This document shows positions 10,009 through 18,194 of a stretch of 64,000 nucleotides of DNA, piece by piece. Below the pieces are notes generated by a model. That model was not told where the DNA came from. It made no database searches and saw only the letters and a list, made by a program, of their open reading frames with translations. The DNA lies in NCBI RefSeq assembly GCF_004564135.1, contig NZ_CP038255.1, forward strand, positions 1,909,501-1,973,500. The letters are read 5' to 3'. The stretch comes from Terasakiella sp. SH-1 (lineage in GTDB: Bacteria; Pseudomonadota; Alphaproteobacteria; Rhodospirillales; Terasakiellaceae). The translations under genes were made by a program, and so were the position numbers. Numbering within the stretch: the first letter of the stretch is position 1; every line of letters begins with the position of its first letter.

Positions 10009-11301
10009 ATGACAAACGTAGTCGTAGTCGGGACCCAGTGGGGGGACGAAGGTAAAGGCAAGATTGTTGACTGGCTTTCAGAACGTGCAGATGTAGTTGT
10101 ACGTTTCCAAGGTGGCCATAATGCAGGTCACACTCTCGTCATTGACGGCGTGAAATACAAGCTCAGCCTGCTGCCATCAGGCATCGTGCGTGGGGGCAAA
10201 CTGTCCGTGATTGGTAACGGTGTGGTGATTGACCCGGCTGCCTTGCTCCAAGAAATCGACACGATCCGGGGTCAAGGTGTGGATATTACACCTGATAACC
10301 TTGCGATTGCTGAAAATGCCTGCTTGATCCTGCCGGTTCACCAGAAACTGGACAATGTGCGTGAAGAAGCTCTGGGCAAAGCCAAGATCGGCACCACAGG
10401 ACGTGGCATTGGCCCGGCTTATGAAGATAAAGTCGGCCGTCGTGCCATTCGTTTTGGTGATCTCGCTGATACGGCAACTCTTCCGGCAAAAGTTGAAAAA
10501 CTGCTGGAACACCATAATGCAATCCTGCGTGGCTTGGGTAAAGACGAATGGACAGCAGATGAAATCCTGCAACCGCTTCTGGAAATGGCACACAAACTGA
10601 TGCCTTACTCTCAAATCGTTTGGCAACTGCTTGATGATGCGAAATCCAAAGGCCAGCAAATCCTGTTTGAAGGTGCGCAAGGCACATTGCTCGATATCGA
10701 CCACGGGACTGTTCCATTTGTGACTTCCTCCAACACAGTCGCAGGTCAAGCCTCTGCCGGTTCCGGTATGGGGCCTAATGCCCTGTCTTATGTGTTGGGC
10801 ATCACCAAAGCCTATACGACACGTGTAGGTTCTGGCCCGTTCCCAACAGAATTGTTTGACGAAGTCGGCCAAGGCTTGGGCGAGCGCGGCCATGAATTTG
10901 GCACAGTTACCGGACGTGAGCGTCGCTGTGGCTGGTTTGATGCCGTTCTGGTTCGCCAGGCTGTCAAGGTCAATGGTATTGACGGTATTGCCCTGATGAA
11001 ACTGGACGTTCTGGATGGCATGAAAGAACTGAAAATCTGCACAGGCTACAAGCTGAACGGTGAAGTGATCAAACACCTGCCATCCAACCCGGCCGAACAG
11101 GCCGAAGTTGAACCAATCCTTGAAGTGATGGAAGGCTGGTCTGAAAGCACCGAAGGTGCCCGTACCTGGGCAGATCTGCCGGCAACCTGCGTTAAATACA
11201 TCAAACGCATTGAAGAGCTGATTGAAACACCTGTTGCGGTTTGTTCCACAAGCCCGGAACGTGATGACACAATTTTGGTGACAGACCCATTCAACGGCTA
11301 A
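10009..11301 (+). CDS. purA: Adenylosuccinate synthetase
   Basis: A 430-residue enzyme of the usual family length that makes adenylosuccinate from IMP, aspartate and GTP in AMP synthesis. Visible signatures are the N-terminal P-loop-like [24 protein letters not shown] with the catalytic His, [14 protein letters not shown] for IMP binding, and the late [10 protein letters not shown] and STSPERDD segments. It is cytoplasmic, downstream of hisZ, and followed by an intrinsic terminator. Confidence 0.98.
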   Translation: MTNVVVVGTQWGDEGKGKIVDWLSERADVVVRFQGGHNAGHTLVIDGVKYKLSLLPSGIVRGGKLSVIGNGVVIDPAALLQEIDTIRGQGVDITPDNLAIAENACLILPVHQKLDNVREEALGKAKIGTTGRGIGPAYEDKVGRRAIRFGDLADTATLPAKVEKLLEHHNAILRGLGKDEWTADEILQPLLEMAHKLMPYSQIVWQLLDDAKSKGQQILFEGAQGTLLDIDHGTVPFVTSSNTVAGQASAGSGMGPNALSYVLGITKAYTTRVGSGPFPTELFDEVGQGLGERGHEFGTVTGRERRCGWFDAVLVRQAVKVNGIDGIALMKLDVLDGMKELKICTGYKLNGEVIKHLPSNPAEQAEVEPILEVMEGWSESTEGARTWADLPATCVKYIKRIEELIETPVAVCSTSPERDDTILVTDPFNG

Positions 11302-11326
11302 TCTGAAAGAACAGACTTTCAATTAT

Positions 11327-11354
11327 AAAGGTCCGGTTCGTCCGGGCCTTTTTC
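11327..11354 (+). terminator. Intrinsic terminator of hisZ-purA
   Basis: AAAGGTCCGG-ttcg-TCCGGGCCTTT forms a GC-rich stem with a UUCG tetraloop and runs into TTTTTC, 25 bp after the purA stop. The UUCG loop and U-tract are classic for Rho-independent termination. Confidence 0.9.
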
Positions 11355-11538
11355 TTTGGGTGTTTTCTTGGGTCAAACCTCGCTGAAGCACATAAGATCA
11401 TTTTTTATATTTTATTCACATCCCTTTAACTGTTTATCTTTTATGATCTATAAGATTTTCGTTAGTATATCTGATACGATGTGCACAATCGTAGAAGAAA
11501 ACTTACGACCAAGGGCGTTATACAGAAAAGATCCATAA

Positions 11539-13602
11539 ATGGCCGATCAAGAAGACCAGAATGCACAAGCTCAGGCGCAGGGCGATGAAGCCGCTCAATC
11601 TGCCCCTGAGCCCCCAAAGGAAAAGGCAAAGCCAATTCCACCTGTTGCGCTGGACCGCTATTCCATTCACCCCAGCCTTCCGATTGCAGAACTGAGCACC
11701 CCATCGGCCAAAGCCTATGTGGCCGAAGATAAACGAAATACCGAACGCAAACTCTTTGCCCTTGTTTGCCCGCCCTTTCTTGGGGCCAGAACAGGTGTTA
11801 TGGATGTTCTTAAAGGGGCCAATATTCGTGGTTCCATGAACCTGGTTGAATGGGGAACCGTCTTTTGGCCCCCGATCAGTCAACGAACGGTTATCGTCAT
11901 TTATGAACGTCCCGGCGGCGGTCGCCTTCTGGATCACCTGGGCCAAATCAACCAGCATGAATGGGTGCGTAAGATTATCGAGCCCCTTTGTCATGGGTTG
12001 ATGGAACTTTCTTCTCGTGGGGTGACACACCGCCAAATCCGCCCTTCCAACCTGTATTTCCTTGATGGGTCAATGGACCGCCTTGTTCTGGGGGACTGTA
12101 CCTGCGTCCCCTCCGGATATGATCAGCCGATCCTGTTTGAAACACTGGAACGCGGGGCCGCCCCACCACAAGGACGGGGGGCCGGCGACATTGCCGATGA
12201 TATGTATGCCCTGGGTGTTTCCATCATGTTTGCCATTGCCGGGGGCAACCCGGTTCCCCATTTGCGAACCGATGATGATATTCTCTATGCCAAGATGGTT
12301 GATGGCTCTTACGCCACCCTTGTCGGGCAAGAAGCCGTTCCGGTAAATATGGTGGAATGTCTGCGTGGCCTGCTTTCTGATGACGAGCGTGAACGTTGGA
12401 GTCTGGAACAGCTTGATCTCTGGATTAACGGTCGCCGCCTGACCCCGATCCAGAAAAAAGCAGCCCCAAAGGCCAAACGCTATATTGATTATGCCGGACG
12501 TGAACATTTCAATACACGGACATTGGCACTGGCTGTCACCCGTATGCCCAGTCAGGTTGACAAGCTGGTCAAAGACGACATGCTAGAAACCTGGCTCAAG
12601 CGAGATTTGGAAGATTCTGATTTGGCGGCGCGGGCCTCAAACGCCATTCATATGGCGCAAAATCAGGCTGGTGATAAAGATGTGATGGCCGCCCGTATCG
12701 GGATTGTTTTAGACCCATCCCTGCCCATCCGATATAAAGACGTCTGGTGTATGCCGGATGGCTTTGGTACAACGCTGGCCCATTCGATTTTACATAAAGG
12801 CAATGCCAATAACCCGATTGAACTGGTCACACGTGGCCTGCCCCGTGCCTGGTTTGATGCACAAGATCTCTATAACCCAGTCCATGTTGCCCTTGAAAAG
12901 AACTTTGATCAGCTTCAGGATTTTGTCCAGCAACGCAAAATTGGCTATGGGGTAGAACGGGTCCTTTATGAAACCAACCCAACGATTGCCTGCCAAAGTC
13001 CTTTAATTCTGGAAGAATACGTCACGACCATCAAGGAACTGATGCCTGCCTTGGAACGGGTTTCTGCAAAAATTGATAAAAAGAAAAAACCGATTGATCG
13101 TCATATCGTGGCCTTTATCGCAGCCCGATTGAACCAAAATATTGATCCTCACCTTAAATCCGTTGGCGATGAACGCGAAGATATTGCCACCTTGGGAATG
13201 ATCAGCCTTCTAGCCCTTGTCCAATGGCGGACAAAAGCCGGGACGCTCATGGCCTTTACCAGCTGGGTCGGTGCCCATATGGGGCCTGCAATTAAAGCTT
13301 ATCACAGTAAGTCCATCCGCGAAGAATTGGAAAAAGAAGTTCCAAAACTGATCCGCAAAGGCAACCTTGCCGACCTGTTTAACCTGCTGGATAACCCCGA
13401 ACAGCGTGCACAGGATCAAATGGAATTTGACGAGGCACGCAAAGAATTTGAAGATGCTGAAATTGAGGTCAAAGATATCGAAGGCAACGAAAAATCCATG
13501 CAGAAAAATTCCAGCCGTATGGGGGAACAAGCCGCTGCCATGACCTCGATTGTCATTTCTCTTTTAATTATTACCGTGACATTCTTTGGTAAACTCTGGT
13601 AA
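11539..13602 (+). CDS. Tail-anchored protein with degenerate kinase domain (predicted pseudokinase)
   Basis: A 687-residue protein with a Ser/Thr-kinase-like fold at about 40-305. The catalytic-loop motif reads HRQIRPSN (164-171), so the catalytic Asp is Gln166 while the loop Asn is kept. The DFG position reads GDC, with Asp186 retained but followed by Cys-Thr. The ATP-anchoring Lys of the VAIK strand is not recognisable (FALVC, about 73-77). The subdomain IX pattern ADDMYALG is intact. Residues 310-600 are a helical region of unknown family, followed by a coiled-coil-prone acidic segment (about 600-655) and a single C-terminal span, so the protein is probably inserted with the bulk in the cytoplasm. 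The N-terminal 35 residues are Ala/Gln/Pro-rich. It is probably co-transcribed with the membrane protein 12 bp downstream. Function unknown. Confidence 0.7.
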   Translation: MADQEDQNAQAQAQGDEAAQSAPEPPKEKAKPIPPVALDRYSIHPSLPIAELSTPSAKAYVAEDKRNTERKLFALVCPPFLGARTGVMDVLKGANIRGSMNLVEWGTVFWPPISQRTVIVIYERPGGGRLLDHLGQINQHEWVRKIIEPLCHGLMELSSRGVTHRQIRPSNLYFLDGSMDRLVLGDCTCVPSGYDQPILFETLERGAAPPQGRGAGDIADDMYALGVSIMFAIAGGNPVPHLRTDDDILYAKMVDGSYATLVGQEAVPVNMVECLRGLLSDDERERWSLEQLDLWINGRRLTPIQKKAAPKAKRYIDYAGREHFNTRTLALAVTRMPSQVDKLVKDDMLETWLKRDLEDSDLAARASNAIHMAQNQAGDKDVMAARIGIVLDPSLPIRYKDVWCMPDGFGTTLAHSILHKGNANNPIELVTRGLPRAWFDAQDLYNPVHVALEKNFDQLQDFVQQRKIGYGVERVLYETNPTIACQSPLILEEYVTTIKELMPALERVSAKIDKKKKPIDRHIVAFIAARLNQNIDPHLKSVGDEREDIATLGMISLLALVQWRTKAGTLMAFTSWVGAHMGPAIKAYHSKSIREELEKEVPKLIRKGNLADLFNLLDNPEQRAQDQMEFDEARKEFEDAEIEVKDIEGNEKSMQKNSSRMGEQAAAMTSIVISLLIITVTFFGKLW

Positions 13603-13614
13603 GGCAATAGCGTC

Positions 13615-14187
13615 ATGGCAAAAACAACAGTAACAGTTACCAAAAAACCGGGAAGTGGCAGCAGCGGCGGATTAATGCTGCTGGGGATGGTTGCCCTTTT
13701 TGCAGCCGTCATCCTGATGCTGGTGTCCATGGCCTCTTTGGTTCTGGTCTGTTTTGGGATGCTCCCCACCTTTGTGGCGGTTTTGATTGATCGTTCGCCC
13801 CAACGCTTTGCTTTTATCAGTGTGCTGGCGATGAACTTTGCCGGAGTGTTCCCCTACCTTCTTGACCTTTGGATGGGCAGCAACAGCATGTCTGTTGCCA
13901 TCGACACACTGACCGATGTCTTTTCCCTTTTTGTCATGTACGGCCTGGCTGGATTGGGCTGGCTTCTCTTTATCGTTACCCCGCCTATTGTCACAACGAT
14001 TTTGACCTTCATTGCCCAACGCCGCGTTTCAACATTGCGTGCCAACCAGAAAAAACTGCTGCAAGAATGGGGCGACGATATCACCGATGATGATGGAATT
14101 GGTAGTAGCGCTGCTCCCGGCGAGATGAAAGAACCCGGCGCCCCACCATCTGGAGAGCCAAAGGCACCACAAGCCCCTAAAAAATAA
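13615..14187 (+). CDS. Small polytopic membrane protein, partner of the pseudokinase gene
   Basis: A 190-residue protein with about four hydrophobic spans (about 18-46, 50-62, 65-83 and 97-126), a basic cytoplasmic stretch (RRVSTLRANQKKLLQEW) and a Pro/Gly-rich hydrophilic tail (about 160-190). I do not recognise the family. It begins 12 bp after the tail-anchored pseudokinase with the same orientation, suggesting a membrane complex. No enzymatic motif is visible. Confidence 0.75.
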   Translation: MAKTTVTVTKKPGSGSSGGLMLLGMVALFAAVILMLVSMASLVLVCFGMLPTFVAVLIDRSPQRFAFISVLAMNFAGVFPYLLDLWMGSNSMSVAIDTLTDVFSLFVMYGLAGLGWLLFIVTPPIVTTILTFIAQRRVSTLRANQKKLLQEWGDDITDDDGIGSSAAPGEMKEPGAPPSGEPKAPQAPKK

Positions 14188-14213
14188 CCGCCCTGATCAT
14201 TCATTCAGGACGG
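14188..14213. terminator. Weak bidirectional terminator candidate
   Basis: CCGCCCTGA-tcattca-TTCAGGACGG, with one internal mismatch, lies between convergent genes (the membrane protein and rpoH). It lacks a strong T-run on the plus side, so confidence is modest. Confidence 0.4.
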
Positions 14214-14259
14214 CTTGGAAAACAGACTTAGGGCGTAAACTCATAAAAAACGGGCTTGC

Positions 14260-15165
14260 TTAATAGCGCTCCCGCATTTCCTTTTCTTTCATGCGTTGTT
14301 CAAGCATTGCATTTTTCATTGATTTTTGCAGTTTTTCAAACGCACGAACTTCAATTTGGCGGATACGCTCACGCGAAACCCCATATTGCTGGGATAAATC
14401 TTCAAGAGTGGTCGCACGCTCTTGCAGGCGGCGTTCCATCAAGATATGGCGCTCACGCTCATTTAACACACCAAGCCCGGCTTCCAGCATAACGCGGCGG
14501 TTATCCAGCTCTTCGCGTTTTGCCAGTTCTTTTTCCTGATTGGGTGTTTCATCAACCAGCCAGTCAATCCATTCACCATCCCCGTCCATGCGCAAAGCTG
14601 AATTCAGGCTATGGTCAGAACTCGCCAAACGGCGGTTCATCTGAATGACTTCTTCTTCTGGAACGTTGAGCTTATCCGCAATCTGCGTCACATGTTCCGG
14701 GTGTAAGTCCCCTTCTTCAATCGCCTGCATTTGGCCTTTCAGCTTGCGCAGGTTGAAGAATAGTTTTTTCTGAGCTGCCGTGGTTCCCATTTTGACCAAA
14801 GACCAGGAATGCAGGATATATTCCTGAATGGAAGCCCTGATCCACCACATTGCATAAGTGGCCAGACGGAAGCCTCTTTCAGGGTCAAATCGCTTGACGG
14901 CTTGCATCATTCCCACATTGCCTTCGGAAATGAGTTCGCCAACAGGCAGGCCGTAGCCACGATAGCCCATAGCAATTTTTGCAACAAGCCGCAGGTGACT
15001 GGTGACGAGTTTATGGGCAGAAGCGTGATCTTCAGCCTCGCGCCAACGAACGGCCAGATTATATTCTTCCTCGACACTGAGCATCGGGAAACGTCGAATT
15101 TCACTAAGGTACCGTGAAAGATTGCTTTCAGGTGTAAATGTAAGTCCTAAGGTATTTGTCGCCAT
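14260..15165 (-). CDS. rpoH: RNA polymerase sigma-32 factor RpoH
   Basis: A 301-residue group 3-like heat-shock sigma factor. Region 2 includes ELISEGNVGMMQAVKRFDPERGFRLATYAMWWIRASIQEYI. The RpoH-specific box QKKLFFNLRKLKGQM follows, and region 4.2 reads QYGVSRERIRQIEVRAFEKLQ. It directs transcription of chaperone and protease genes. A 10-codon leader ORF with a near-perfect ribosome site lies 26 nt upstream, whereas rpoH itself has only a G-rich stretch (AGGGGGAT) before its ATG; translational control is therefore plausible. Several alphaproteobacteria carry two rpoH genes; only one is seen here. Confidence 0.95.
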   Translation of the reverse strand: MATNTLGLTFTPESNLSRYLSEIRRFPMLSVEEEYNLAVRWREAEDHASAHKLVTSHLRLVAKIAMGYRGYGLPVGELISEGNVGMMQAVKRFDPERGFRLATYAMWWIRASIQEYILHSWSLVKMGTTAAQKKLFFNLRKLKGQMQAIEEGDLHPEHVTQIADKLNVPEEEVIQMNRRLASSDHSLNSALRMDGDGEWIDWLVDETPNQEKELAKREELDNRRVMLEAGLGVLNERERHILMERRLQERATTLEDLSQQYGVSRERIRQIEVRAFEKLQKSMKNAMLEQRMKEKEMRERY

Positions 15166-15191
15166 GTGCCAATCCCCCTATCGGATCTGGA

Positions 15192-15224
15192 TTACACGGA
15201 TAGCTCGGCGGAACCACCCGTCAT
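15192..15224 (-). CDS. Ten-codon leader ORF upstream of rpoH
   Basis: The minus strand reads AAAGGAGGGCATCC then ATG, encoding MTGGSAELSV and a stop. The Shine-Dalgarno is far stronger than that of rpoH, whose start is 26 nt after this stop. The spacing and ribosome site suggest a translated leader, possibly controlling access of ribosomes to rpoH. The peptide itself resembles nothing I know. It could be fortuitous. Confidence 0.45.
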   Translation of the reverse strand: MTGGSAELSV

Positions 15225-15293
15225 GGATGCCCTCCTTTGAAATCCCCTTCACATTTATAGTACCTAACTACAGCACTCAGGTATAGATAAAAA

Positions 15294-16259
15294 TTAAATT
15301 TTCTTCAAAATTTTAGATAAATTACTGATTTCCCTTGGTAACTGATTTTCAAACCGTAAGAATTCCTGTGTTCGCGGGTGCAAAAACCCTATAATATATG
15401 CGTGTAAAGCATGGCGCTTAAAGGTGCTAAATTCCGCCCTTTCTTCAGGACTGAGCGCCCGCACAAAGCGGGTCGGTGTTTTTCCATAAAGCGCATCCCC
15501 AACGACCGTATGTCCCTTCGTTGACATATGCACCCGGATTTGATGGGTCCGTCCGGTTTCAAGGCGACATTCCACCAAAGACGCCATAGACCCCAAGGGT
15601 TGAACCAGGGCGTAATTGGTCATTGCCTCTTTACCGCCCCTTGTCACCACAGCCATTTTTTTCCGATTCTGCGGACTACGGCCAATATTACCTTCAATGC
15701 GCCCCTCTTTTGGTGAAGGCATCCCCCACACCACAGCCAGATAAGCCCGTTCCAGTGAATGGGCGGCAAACTGTTCTGACAAAGCCACATGGGCAATGTC
15801 ATTTTTTGCCACTACCATCAGCCCGCTGGTTTCCTTATCCAGGCGGTGTACAATCCCCGGACGCTTCACCCCGCCCACACCTGATAAGCTGTCCCCACAA
15901 TGATGCAGCAAGGCGTTCACCAGCGTACCTGTATAATTTCCAGCCGCAGGATGCACCACCATGCCCGCTGGCTTATTCAGGACAATGACATCATCATCTT
16001 CAAAAACAATCTCTAAAGGAATGTCTTCGGCTTCGGGCTCATATTCCTTGGCTTCGGGAATTTCGAAAGAAAAACACTGTCCGGGTTTGACCCGAAGGGA
16101 CGGGTCGGTTATGGTCTCGCCACACAGCGTAACAGCCCCTTCTTCGATGAGGGATTTCAGGCGCGAACGCGACAAGCCGCTTTCACCAAAAGAAAGAAGT
16201 TTGTCCAGTCGAATGCCTTTGTCTTCATCACGGGCGGTTATGGTAAATTTATCGGTCAT
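15294..16259 (-). CDS. rluD: RluA/RluD-family 23S rRNA pseudouridine synthase
   Basis: A 321-residue enzyme with an N-terminal S4 RNA-binding domain (about 10-75; RLDKLLSFGESGLSRSRLKSLIEEGAVTL) and a catalytic domain whose GIVHRLDKETSGLMVVAKN motif contains the essential Asp. LNKPAGMVVHPAAGN precedes it and GRTHQIRVHMSTKGHTVVGD follows. It isomerises uridines in 23S rRNA, by analogy at the 1911/1915/1917 positions. The ATG at 16259 is preferred over a GTG two codons upstream. It is divergent from the gene at 16283, and the common RluD-rpoH neighbourhood of alphaproteobacteria is seen here. Confidence 0.9.
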   Translation of the reverse strand: MTDKFTITARDEDKGIRLDKLLSFGESGLSRSRLKSLIEEGAVTLCGETITDPSLRVKPGQCFSFEIPEAKEYEPEAEDIPLEIVFEDDDVIVLNKPAGMVVHPAAGNYTGTLVNALLHHCGDSLSGVGGVKRPGIVHRLDKETSGLMVVAKNDIAHVALSEQFAAHSLERAYLAVVWGMPSPKEGRIEGNIGRSPQNRKKMAVVTRGGKEAMTNYALVQPLGSMASLVECRLETGRTHQIRVHMSTKGHTVVGDALYGKTPTRFVRALSPEERAEFSTFKRHALHAYIIGFLHPRTQEFLRFENQLPREISNLSKILKKI

Positions 16260-16282
16260 GATCACAAGCTAGAGTAAAACAG

Positions 16283-16711
16283 ATGGGAAGAACAGTACTG
16301 GTTTCTGCCGTAGTCGGCATGGGAATTTTAATCATTCTGGGTATGGTTGCTCTGGTTTACGGCCTAATGCAGAAGGCAGACAACCCCGATTTTAAATTTT
16401 TTGACCTTGCCAAGGAAGCCCCGGAACTGGAAAAAGCCCTAAAAGAGGTTGAAGTCCCGCTGGTTGGGCAGGTTAAAGAAGACAAAACCACCCCAACAAC
16501 AACACCCGCACCTGTTGCTGCTGTTCCGGCGCGTGCCTTTGGTGATATGCGCCTTGAAATCCCGACAGGCTATAAAGTGGTAGAAACAGACATGGATTCT
16601 CAACGTCTTGTTCTGCGCCTGATCAATGAGGCTGGTATCAACCGCCTGATGGTTTTGGATATCAATACGGGGGCAAAACTGGGCGGTCTTTCCCTTCACC
16701 CCGCCCAATGA
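16283..16711 (+). CDS. Small single-span membrane protein (DUF6476-like)
   Basis: A 142-residue protein with one N-terminal span (about 5-28), a Thr/Pro/Ala-rich linker (about 70-85) and a compact beta-rich C-terminal part ending INRLMVLDINTGAKLGGLSL. This architecture and location next to rluD match a conserved alphaproteobacterial family of unknown function that I associate with DUF6476. It overlaps the following JAMM peptidase gene by four bases (ATGA), so the two are translationally coupled. Confidence 0.7.
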   Translation: MGRTVLVSAVVGMGILIILGMVALVYGLMQKADNPDFKFFDLAKEAPELEKALKEVEVPLVGQVKEDKTTPTTTPAPVAAVPARAFGDMRLEIPTGYKVVETDMDSQRLVLRLINEAGINRLMVLDINTGAKLGGLSLHPAQ

Positions 16712-17097
16712 TTATCAAACAGTCAGACCTTGACTGTTTATTAGAGCTTACAAGACAAGCTCATCCAGAAGAATGCTGCGGACTGATCGTCGGTGACGGT
16801 GAGACAGTCGAACGCCTGATGCCATCAGCCAATATCACAACAGGTGATAAGACCAGAAGTTTTGAACTTGATCCCAAGGTCCGTTTTGAGCTGATCCGCG
16901 AAAGTGGGGAACGTGCCCTGATGGGGTTTTATCACTCCCATCCCAACGGTTCCCCCTTCCCCTCAGAAACCGATAAATCCATGGTCTATGAACCTGAACT
17001 ACTTTGGGTCATTACCACACTGGATAAAATCAAGGCTTTTCGCTTTTGTGAAGTAAATCAGGACTTTGAAGAGATTCCCATTCAGGTTAAGCTATAA
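16708..17097 (+). CDS. JAMM/M67-family metallopeptidase
   Basis: A 129-residue single-domain Mov34/MPN/PAD-1 protein. The full zinc signature is present: a Glu in HPEECCG (21/22), then His76-Ser-His78, seven residues, Ser86 and Asp89. Bacterial family members cleave C-terminal tails of ubiquitin-like sulfur carriers such as ThiS, MoaD or CysO, or process other isopeptide-like bonds. No sulfur-carrier gene is adjacent. It is coupled by overlap to the membrane protein upstream. Confidence 0.88.
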   Translation: MIIKQSDLDCLLELTRQAHPEECCGLIVGDGETVERLMPSANITTGDKTRSFELDPKVRFELIRESGERALMGFYHSHPNGSPFPSETDKSMVYEPELLWVITTLDKIKAFRFCEVNQDFEEIPIQVKL

Positions 17098-17127
17098 CCA
17101 TAAGAACCACAATAAGAGGAGGGCGGG

Positions 17128-18153
17128 ATGAATTTCTGTAGCGACAATACGGCAGGCGTCTCCCCCGATATTCTGGAAGCCCTTGCCAAGGCCAATGAAG
17201 GACCGTCCATGCCCTATGGGCAAGATGACCTCACTCTCAAGGTTGAACGCCATTTCAACGATATATTTGAATGTGAAACCACTGTCTTTTTAACGGGGAC
17301 AGGTACCGCTGCCAATGCGTTGGCCCTAAGTACCCTGACACCACCTTATGGCAGTATCTATTGTCATAAGGATGCCCATATCAATTGCGATGAATGCGGC
17401 GCACCGGAAATGTTCACAGGCGGGGCCAAACTGATCACCCTGCCCGGACCTAATGGCAAACTTCATTCCGGTGAACTTGAAACCGCACTGGCGGCCACCA
17501 GTGATGATGTCCATCAAACCCAACCCGCTGCACTCAGTATTTCCCAGGCAAGTGAAGCTGGAACCGTCTATGGGCCATCAGAAATCCATCACCTCAGTGC
17601 AATCGCCAAGGAATATGGCCTCTATATGCATATGGATGGGGCCCGTTTTACCAATGCCCTATGCACATTGGAATGTAGCCCTGCTGAGCTAACCTGGAAG
17701 GCAGGCATTGATGTACTCTCCTTCGGGGCGACCAAGAACGGTGCCATGAATGCAGAAGCCATCGTCTTTTTCAATCGCGATCTGGGGGCTGATGTTGGCT
17801 ATAAGCGCAAACGTTCCGGCCACCTCCATTCCAAAATGCGTTTTATTGCAGCCCAATGGGATGCTTATTTAAACAACAGCCTCTGGCTTAAGAATGCCCG
17901 CCATGCCAATGCGATGGCACAAAGACTTAAAAGCGGCTTGGAAACTGTTTCAGGTGCAGAGCTATATTTCCCGGTTGAAGCCAATGAAATCTTTCTTTCC
18001 TTACCTGAAAACACATTGCAAACCTTGGAAAAAGGCGGCTACAGCTTCTATCGCTGGCATGATTCTGCCTCTCCACTGATACGGCTTGTCACCAGCTTCA
18101 ATACAGAAGAAAGCGATGTAGATGGTTTTATAAAAACCGCTCAAAGCGCATAA
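17128..18153 (+). CDS. ltaE: Low-specificity threonine aldolase
   Basis: A 341-residue PLP fold-type I enzyme that cleaves L-threonine/L-allo-threonine to glycine and acetaldehyde. It has FCSDNTAGVSPDILEAL at the start, LTGTGTAANALALS for phosphate contacts, HMDGARFTNAL with the PLP-ring Asp, and Lys203 in SFGATKNGAMNAEA as the Schiff-base lysine. A strong ribosome site (GAGGAGGG) precedes the ATG. It probably shares a transcript with the two genes upstream and ends at a terminator. Confidence 0.93.
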   Translation: MNFCSDNTAGVSPDILEALAKANEGPSMPYGQDDLTLKVERHFNDIFECETTVFLTGTGTAANALALSTLTPPYGSIYCHKDAHINCDECGAPEMFTGGAKLITLPGPNGKLHSGELETALAATSDDVHQTQPAALSISQASEAGTVYGPSEIHHLSAIAKEYGLYMHMDGARFTNALCTLECSPAELTWKAGIDVLSFGATKNGAMNAEAIVFFNRDLGADVGYKRKRSGHLHSKMRFIAAQWDAYLNNSLWLKNARHANAMAQRLKSGLETVSGAELYFPVEANEIFLSLPENTLQTLEKGGYSFYRWHDSASPLIRLVTSFNTEESDVDGFIKTAQSA

Positions 18154-18154
18154 A

Positions 18155-18187
18155 AAAAGAGCCCTGTCATCTCAGCAGGGCTCTTTT
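18155..18187. terminator. Bidirectional intrinsic terminator
   Basis: AAAAGAGCCCTG and CAGGGCTCTTTT form a perfect 12-bp stem with a 9-nt loop between convergent ltaE and the chemoreceptor gene. T-runs on both sides allow termination from either direction. Confidence 0.92.
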
Positions 18188-18194
18188 ATTTTAC

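Noticed and set aside
10177-11322. A 381-codon minus-strand open frame across purA
   Set aside because: Antisense shadow of purA with Cys/Phe/His-rich composition.
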